Part shown: positions 6,363 to 10,218 of the stretch, one piece after another
Layout of the letters: each line of letters begins with the position of its first letter
Numbering within the stretch: position 1 is the stretch's first letter
Source: a candidate division TA06 bacterium
GTDB lineage: Bacteria; Hydrothermota; DG-26; E44-bin18; JADFOU01
Length of the DNA stretch: 10,218 nucleotides
Assembly (NCBI GenBank): GCA_022562655.1
Contig: JADFOU010000048.1
Coordinates: forward strand, 1 to 10,218
Direction: 5' to 3'
Made by a program: the position numbers and the translations under genes
Notes under the pieces: model-generated
What the model was told of the DNA's origin: nothing
Databases searched by the model: none
The model's input: the letters and a program-made list of their open reading frames with translations, nothing else

Positions 6363-6956
6363 ATGAATATACTGTGGATCACGCTTCTCAGTTTGGGTGG
6401 GTTTCTCTTCGCCTACCGATTCTATGGCAAGTTCTTGAGCGAAAAGATCTTCTCCCTGGAACCCTTACGGAAGACCCCTGCCCATGAGTTTCAGGACGGG
6501 ATTGACTATCTTCCCACGAGGAAAGGGATCCTCTTTGGACACCACTTCGTCTCCATCTGCGGATTAGGTCCCATCCTGGGTCCAGCCATTGCCGTGATTG
6601 CCATTGGCTATTTCGCCCTCCTCAAGATCGGGGGAAGACCCGCCGGCCTAGCCCTCTGGCAACTCTTTGGGACATCGCATCAGCTCCTTGCAGGCTTGGG
6701 CCTCCTGACCGTCTCCCTCTTTCTCTATAAGATGGGAAAACCGACCCTCTATACCTTGATCCCTATGCTCTTTATGTTGGTGACGGCCATCACCGCCATG
6801 GTCATCAAGATCCAGCAGTTCTGGAACCAAAAGACCTTCCCCCTCCTCGTCATGGGAACTCTTGTCCTTATTATGGCGTTATGGTTAGGTGTAGAGGCTT
6901 TCGTCTCCTATCGGGCTTTTGCGAAGACGAGGAGGCTAGAAGCACTAACTGGTTAA
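6363..6956 (+). CDS. Internally deleted CstA-like (carbon starvation) membrane protein
   Basis: CstA proteins are inner-membrane peptide/pyruvate transporters of roughly 500-700 aa. This product has 197 aa yet keeps recognisable ends. Residues 1-78 carry the N-terminal pattern AYRFYGKFLSEKIF, TPAHEFQDGIDYLPTRKGILFGHHFVSICG and GPILGPAIAV. From about residue 80 the sequence continues straight into the C-terminal part, ALWQLFGTSHQLLAGLGLL (the family's LWPLFG.xNQLLA motif), followed by hydrophobic segments near 131-148 and 160-178. Roughly the central 300 residues are missing without loss of frame. It is therefore either an in-frame deletion derivative or a reduced family member; transport is doubtful. 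The start ATG lacks a good Shine-Dalgarno. The TAA stop lies inside a GGTTAAAT repeat. Confidence 0.75.
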   Translation: MNILWITLLSLGGFLFAYRFYGKFLSEKIFSLEPLRKTPAHEFQDGIDYLPTRKGILFGHHFVSICGLGPILGPAIAVIAIGYFALLKIGGRPAGLALWQLFGTSHQLLAGLGLLTVSLFLYKMGKPTLYTLIPMLFMLVTAITAMVIKIQQFWNQKTFPLLVMGTLVLIMALWLGVEAFVSYRAFAKTRRLEALTG

Positions 6957-7005
6957 ATCATTAAATAGTTTTCCATTTCACCATTCACCATTTAACCTTT
7001 TAACT
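6949..7005. repeat. TTAAATGG/CCATTCACC-type inverted array after the CstA-like gene
   Basis: GGTTAAAT (6951-6958) pairs perfectly with ATTTAACC (6990-6997). The right arm continues in 7-8-nt units, CCATTTCA, CCATTCA, CCATTTAA. The array supplies the TAA stop of the CstA-like gene (6954-6956) and runs to about ten bases before the proposed TTG start of the next gene. Confidence 0.78.
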
Positions 7006-7014
7006 GACTTTATT

Positions 7015-7422
7015 TTGAATCCTTCCATTCTTCTCATTCGTGAGGATGCCGAGCAGTGGACCGGGAGTGACTGCTGTGGCAAATTAGAAGGGAAGAATGC
7101 ACATCCGGATAAGGAGAGGGAGAGGATTATGGGGGAGATGGGGTGTCTCTTTATGGATCTTCAGGAGTGGTGTCGGCCTGATTTGGGCAACACCATGAGT
7201 GATGTCCTCTTGATAGACCCTCGGAATCAGCCCTTCCTCTTTCCCAAAATCCTTCGGGATATCTTTCGGGTTTGCCCTCCCTTCAAAGAGGCACTGAAAA
7301 CCCTCTTTATGGTTTATTCCCTCCCAGCTGTCGTATTGAGTGGAAAGGTTCTCTTCAGTGGCAAGGTCCCTGACCCCTCTCAAGTGATCCGGCAAATCCA
7401 GAATGAGTTGGAGAGTGGTTAA
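7015..7422 (+). CDS. Thioredoxin-like protein with a CC-G motif, unknown function
   Basis: A 135-aa soluble protein with no signal peptide. The N-terminal strand SILLIRED leads to TGSDCCGKLEG (16-26), with vicinal Cys20-Cys21 at the place where thioredoxin folds keep their active site. The C-terminal half SLPAVVLSGKVLFSGKVPDP (102-121) has the cis-Pro-then-strand pattern of thioredoxin folds, and the final helix DPSQVIRQIQNEL fits too. Other cysteines are at 44, 53 and 87. I cannot name the family; a redox or metal role is inference. The start is uncertain: TTG 7015 has no Shine-Dalgarno and the frame stays open leftward through the repeat. Codon 134 plus the stop are GGT-TAA from another repeat copy. 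Confidence 0.65.
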   Translation: MNPSILLIREDAEQWTGSDCCGKLEGKNAHPDKERERIMGEMGCLFMDLQEWCRPDLGNTMSDVLLIDPRNQPFLFPKILRDIFRVCPPFKEALKTLFMVYSLPAVVLSGKVLFSGKVPDPSQVIRQIQNELESG

Positions 7423-7440
7423 ATGGCTGAATGAAAATGG
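7415..7440. repeat. Single-arm TTAAATGG repeat at a gene junction
   Basis: GTGGTTAAATGGCTGAATG spans the TAA stop of the thioredoxin-like gene (7420-7422) and reaches the ATG of the GAF gene at 7431. Unlike the other junction arrays it has no clear inverted right arm. It leaves the GAF gene without a recognisable Shine-Dalgarno. Confidence 0.6.
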
Positions 7441-7922
7441 AAACTGAAATGAATTCTCTCTATGAAACCTTTCCTTCCCAGATTGCCAGCCTTTGGAAAG
7501 AGGGAAAGGATCTCAAGGAATACTTTGAAGAGGTCGTCTCCTCGCTGAATGCAAGTTTTGACCCATATGACTGGGTAGGGATCTATCTTGTAGAAGGAGA
7601 AAATCTTGTACTTCACTCTTTCCGAGGGGACCCCACCCAGCACACCAAGATCCGAGTGGGGGAGGGGGTTTGCGGGTGGGCGGCAAAGACTGGAGAGACT
7701 ACGGTGGTTCCGGATGTAAGTCAGGACAAACGATACCTGATGTGCTTTCCAGAGACCCAATCGGAGATCGTGGTTCCCATCAAAGGGAAGAATGGTGTAC
7801 TGGGCGAGATTGATATTGATAGCAGTCGCCTCTCAGCCTTTACGGAACTGGATTCGAGGATGTTAGAAAAGATCACTGACCATCTGGCATTAGCCATAGA
7901 ATCAGAAAAAAGGATTGGTTAA
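7431..7922 (+). CDS. GAF-domain protein related to free-methionine-R-sulfoxide reductase
   Basis: A 163-aa single GAF domain. Its pattern matches the fRMsr (YebR/MsrC) family, which reduces free methionine-R-sulfoxide: YDWVGIYLVEGENLVLHSF (46-64), RVGEGVCGWAAKTGET, the SEIVVPI segment and GVLGEIDIDS (122-131). Of the three cysteines of E. coli fRMsr, two have counterparts: Cys81 in GEGVCG and Cys105 in RYLMCF. The third (in KIACVRIP of E. coli) is replaced around QHTKIRV (70-76). It may thus work with a different resolving thiol, or be a GAF sensor. ATG 7431 is used; 7437 and 7449 are alternatives and none has a good Shine-Dalgarno. The last codon and stop, GGT-TAA, come from a repeat. It may pair functionally with the thioredoxin-like neighbour. 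Confidence 0.78.
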   Translation: MKMETEMNSLYETFPSQIASLWKEGKDLKEYFEEVVSSLNASFDPYDWVGIYLVEGENLVLHSFRGDPTQHTKIRVGEGVCGWAAKTGETTVVPDVSQDKRYLMCFPETQSEIVVPIKGKNGVLGEIDIDSSRLSAFTELDSRMLEKITDHLALAIESEKRIG

Positions 7923-7979
7923 TTGGTAATTCGTTAAATGGTTATATTTAACGGATCACCATTTAACTATTTAACCAAA
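7914..7979. repeat. TTAAATGG-type inverted array after the GAF gene
   Basis: 8-nt units (TTGGTTAA, TTGGTAAT, TCGTTAAA) on the left face CCATTTAACTATTTAACC on the right. GTTAAATGGT (7933-7942) pairs perfectly with ACCATTTAAC (7958-7967). The array supplies the TAA stop of the GAF gene (7920-7922) and ends just before the Shine-Dalgarno of the next gene. Confidence 0.8.
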
Positions 7980-8000
7980 TAAGAAAGGAGGTGAATCCAA

Positions 8001-8333
8001 ATGAAGCGACATTTATTGATTTCTTTGTCCCTCCTCCTCGTTCTTTTCTTTGTCGGTTGTCAGTCATCCATGGAAGAGCAGGAGGCTGAAGCGGAGATTT
8101 CCCCTCAGGCAGGAGAACTCCAGACAGTCACCTTCAAGGTGGACGGGATGTACTGTGGGGCATGTGTCTCAAAAGTGCAAAAAGCTGTCCTTGCCGTAAA
8201 TGGGGTCACTGACTGCAAAGTGGATTACGGGAAGAAGGTAGCAATCTGCACCTTCGACAAATCGAAGACCACATCGGAAAAGCTCACCTTGGCTACCAAA
8301 GGGACGCCCTATACTCTGACAGTAGCAAACTAA
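8001..8333 (+). CDS. HMA-domain (MerP-like) lipoprotein
   Basis: A 110-aa envelope protein with a heavy-metal-associated domain. A lipoprotein signal peptide (MKRHLLISLSLLLVLFFVGC) ends at the lipidated Cys20; Phe at -3 is slightly unusual. A short acidic linker (24-40) follows. The HMA domain spans about 41-108 with the metal-binding GMYCGAC (Cys52, Cys55) and the second-half pattern VDYGKKVAICTFD. Such domains bind Cu(I), Hg(II), Zn(II) or similar and pass them on. Extra cysteines at 72 and 83 are not part of the usual motif. AAAGGAGG (7984-7991) is an excellent Shine-Dalgarno nine bases before the ATG. No metal ATPase or regulator is nearby, so the metal cannot be named. Confidence 0.88.
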   Translation: MKRHLLISLSLLLVLFFVGCQSSMEEQEAEAEISPQAGELQTVTFKVDGMYCGACVSKVQKAVLAVNGVTDCKVDYGKKVAICTFDKSKTTSEKLTLATKGTPYTLTVAN

Positions 8334-8492
8334 AAATTCAAGTAGCAGTAGGCAGTAGCAGTAGTCCCGCCACGGGCGGGACCGCTGCGCTTCGCCGCTG
8401 AAGCTTTGGCCCGGCCTTCGCAGCCGCTTCGGCACCTGCCTGCCGGCAGGCAGGGAGTTGGCAGTATAGGCGACCAACTGCGACTGCCACTG
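8333..8492. repeat. Second GCAGT-bounded element, with GC-rich modular core
   Basis: The left end (8333-8363) starts with the same AAAATTCAAGTAGCAGTA found at 3647-3664. The right end (8475-8492) carries complementary ACTGC units. The core differs from the first copy. It contains GTCCCGCC (8364-8371) paired with GGCGGGAC (8375-8382) and, at 8435-8454, the perfect 20-bp palindrome CCTGCCTGCCGGCAGGCAGG. The element lies directly after the HMA stop codon and ends before the Shine-Dalgarno of the chaperone gene. Confidence 0.65.
8435..8454. repeat. Perfect 20-bp palindrome
   Basis: CCTGCCTGCCGGCAGGCAGG equals its own reverse complement. It closes the GC-rich block 8364-8454 within the second GCAGT-bounded element. 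No T-run follows, so it is not a terminator. Confidence 0.75.
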
Positions 8493-8514
8493 GGATAATT
8501 TGGAGGGTCTTGCC

Positions 8515-10218
8515 ATGATGACTTCTCTCCGAAAACACATGAAATTCTTCCTCTGGTTTTCGATCATTACCTTCGTCGGATACATCTTTTTACAGTGGGG
8601 GATGAACTTTGCAGGGCGAGCATCCCAGGGGACTTTTCAAGCGGGGATTCTGGCCCAGGTGAACGGGGAGGAGATCTCCGTGACCGAATATCAGAACCTC
8701 CTCAACAGCAATCTGGATGCTGAACGACAGAGGCAAGGGTTGGAGCTGGATGGGAAGACCCTCTTTGATGTGGAAGCAGCCACTTATGACCAGATCATCC
8801 GGGACCATCTGGTGAGGCAAGTCCTTCGAGAGAGGGAGGTGAGGATCACGGATGAGGAGGTGGTGAATGTGATCCGATTCCAGCCACCTCCCGAACTCCT
8901 GAACGATACTCTTTTGCAGACAGACGGAAGGTTTGATCCCCAAAAATATCAAAGCATACTCCAATCTCCCCAGAACCTCTCCTGGCTGATCCAGTATGAA
9001 AGGGTGATCCGACAACTTCTTCCAAGGCAGAAACTGGATCTTGAGATTGCCTCCCTCGCCAGAACGACGCAAGGGGAAGTGGAGAGGGCTATGGAGGTGA
9101 GGAAGGGTCGGGTGAAGATTCGGACCCTCTTTTTCAATCCCAGGGAACTTCAATCCGACCTGGTCGGACCTCCGGCAACGGAGTCTGAACTTCAAGCCTA
9201 TTACGAGGTCCATAAAGAGGATTTTCTGGAGCCGGAAAAAGTGAGACTCCAGTATCTCATCGTGCCACGGGAACCTTCTTCTGAGGATGAGGCAGCGGTT
9301 CGGCGGGACATCGAGGACTTTCTTCAGGAGATTCGAGAGGGTAAGGATTTCGGGGAACTGGCAGAGGGATTTTCTGAAGATCCTGATTCTAAGGACATTG
9401 GAGGAGATCTCGGGTATTTGAAAAAAGGTCAAATGGAGCCGTCCCTCGAAGAAGCTATCGCTTCATTGAAGCCCGGTGAGATCTCTGAGCCGGTCCGTTC
9501 CTCTTTGGGCTGGCATCTTCTCAAGGTGGAAAAGCGGAGGAGAGGGGAGACGAAGGTGAGACACCTCCTCCTCCGGGTGAGAGCCAGTTTTGAGACTCTC
9601 GCCAACATCGAAGACATGGCAAGAGCCTTTCGTCAAGAAGTGAATCAGATGGATTTTGAAAAGGCAGCAGAAACCTATGGACTGCAAGTGAGAGAGACTC
9701 CTCCTTTTGCAAGGATTGGAGATCTCATTCCGGGCATCGGGTTCTCCTCCAAAATCTCCCAATTTGCCTTTGATGGAAATCCTGGAGAGATCAATGGGCC
9801 TATTGAAGTGAGGGAAGGTTTCTATGTCATAAAATTGATTGAGCGGATACCGGAAGTTTTGCCCCCCATTGAGGAGGTTAAAACCCTAGTCTCTGCCCTT
9901 CTCTCAGAAGAGAGAAGAAGGGGGAAGACAAGGGAGAAGGCGGAAGAAGTCTTACAAGAAGTGAGGGGTGGCAAAAGTCTTCGGGAAGCCTACAAATCAC
10001 GAGACACGAAAAACAAATCACTGATGTTGATTGAAGAAACCCCCTTTGTCACTCTATTTGAGAATGAACAAAACCTCCCCATAGAAATCTTCGGTGCTTC
10101 CTATGCACTTGATGTAGGTGTCGTCAGCGGGGTGGTGGAGACGGATCGAGGGTTCTATCTTGTAGAGCTCTTGGCGAGGGAGGGTGTGGAACCCGACAGC
10201 CTGATTGCAGTAACCCAG
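8515..10218 (+). CDS. PpiD/SurA-like peptidyl-prolyl isomerase, 3' truncated by the window
   Basis: A periplasmic folding chaperone anchored in the inner membrane. 568 codons are open to the right edge with no stop. GGAGGG (8502-8507) lies seven bases before the ATG-ATG start. The N-terminus MMTSLRKHMKFF followed by a membrane helix at about 9-30 resembles PpiD. Next come a SurA_N-like chaperone region from VNGEEISVTEYQNLL (about 49-63) to about 200, and a parvulin (PPIC) domain at about 243-345 with the typical GKDFGELAEGFSEDP, GGDLGYLKKGQM and SEPVRSSLGWHLLKVE. A second, divergent parvulin-like copy (about 348-450; VRHLLLRV, INGPIEVREGFYVIKL) and part of a third (about 502-560; ETDRGFYLVELL) follow. 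The multi-copy layout is typical of PpiD. Isomerase activity of any copy is not established here. Confidence 0.9.
   Translation, partial: MMTSLRKHMKFFLWFSIITFVGYIFLQWGMNFAGRASQGTFQAGILAQVNGEEISVTEYQNLLNSNLDAERQRQGLELDGKTLFDVEAATYDQIIRDHLVRQVLREREVRITDEEVVNVIRFQPPPELLNDTLLQTDGRFDPQKYQSILQSPQNLSWLIQYERVIRQLLPRQKLDLEIASLARTTQGEVERAMEVRKGRVKIRTLFFNPRELQSDLVGPPATESELQAYYEVHKEDFLEPEKVRLQYLIVPREPSSEDEAAVRRDIEDFLQEIREGKDFGELAEGFSEDPDSKDIGGDLGYLKKGQMEPSLEEAIASLKPGEISEPVRSSLGWHLLKVEKRRRGETKVRHLLLRVRASFETLANIEDMARAFRQEVNQMDFEKAAETYGLQVRETPPFARIGDLIPGIGFSSKISQFAFDGNPGEINGPIEVREGFYVIKLIERIPEVLPPIEEVKTLVSALLSEERRRGKTREKAEEVLQEVRGGKSLREAYKSRDTKNKSLMLIEETPFVTLFENEQNLPIEIFGASYALDVGVVSGVVETDRGFYLVELLAREGVEPDSLIAVTQ

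Noticed and set aside
6363..8333. A coherent new redox/metal system made of the CstA-like, thioredoxin-like, GAF and HMA genes
   Set aside because: The four genes share strand and cysteine motifs, but repeats separate them, start signals differ, and nothing in the sequence shows a common function; kept only as separate observations.
8338..8585. Minus-strand frames through the GC-rich palindromic block with LPACRQAG-like peptide
   Set aside because: The peptide is what the palindromic repeat yields when translated; it is not coding evidence.
8590..9432. A 280-codon reading frame on the minus strand
   Set aside because: It lies entirely opposite the PpiD-like gene, has no recognisable domain and reads as a low-complexity mirror of it; the plus strand has clear family motifs and a Shine-Dalgarno.

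Overview
The window looks like chromosomal DNA from a Gram-negative, probably environmental bacterium. It carries a membrane-anchored penicillin-acylase-type hydrolase, a likely lipoprotein, a PpiD-type periplasmic chaperone, an MscS channel and a four-cysteine ribosomal protein L28. Gene content and style, including short degenerate repeats at nearly every gene junction, would suit a Deltaproteobacteria/Desulfobacterota- or Nitrospirota-like lineage. That placement is inference only. No phage, IS element, CRISPR array, tRNA or rRNA was seen.

Layout. Positions 1-425 hold an AT-rich stretch with a gene-like but frame-broken reading frame, then a GC-rich hairpin. Positions 426-2981 (+) encode an Ntn-hydrolase of the penicillin/AHL acylase family. 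A convergent minus-strand group follows, read right to left: rpmB (L28) from a good sigma70-like promoter at 6178-6206, larE, an mscS-family channel, a YjbQ-family gene, and a 37-residue lysine-rich miniprotein with a strong Shine-Dalgarno. It ends at a hairpin/T-tract terminator inside the 3' end of the acylase gene. From 6363 rightward a plus-strand group follows: an internally deleted CstA-like membrane protein, a thioredoxin-like protein with a CC-G motif, a GAF protein related to free-methionine-R-sulfoxide reductase, an HMA-domain lipoprotein, and a PpiD-like peptidyl-prolyl isomerase running off the right edge.

The genes are mostly unconnected housekeeping or stress functions: translation, sulfur transfer for the nickel-pincer cofactor, osmotic protection, redox or metal handling, and envelope protein folding. 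The clearest unexplained structure lies in the repeats. Degenerate 6-8-nt units sit at most gene junctions. The TTAAATGG-type arrays supply the stop codons of four genes. A related 7-nt array has entered the acylase coding region in frame, in the spacer just before the catalytic serine, where it encodes a heptapeptide repeat. Two other elements share an identical 18-nt end and are bounded by inverted GCAGT arrays.
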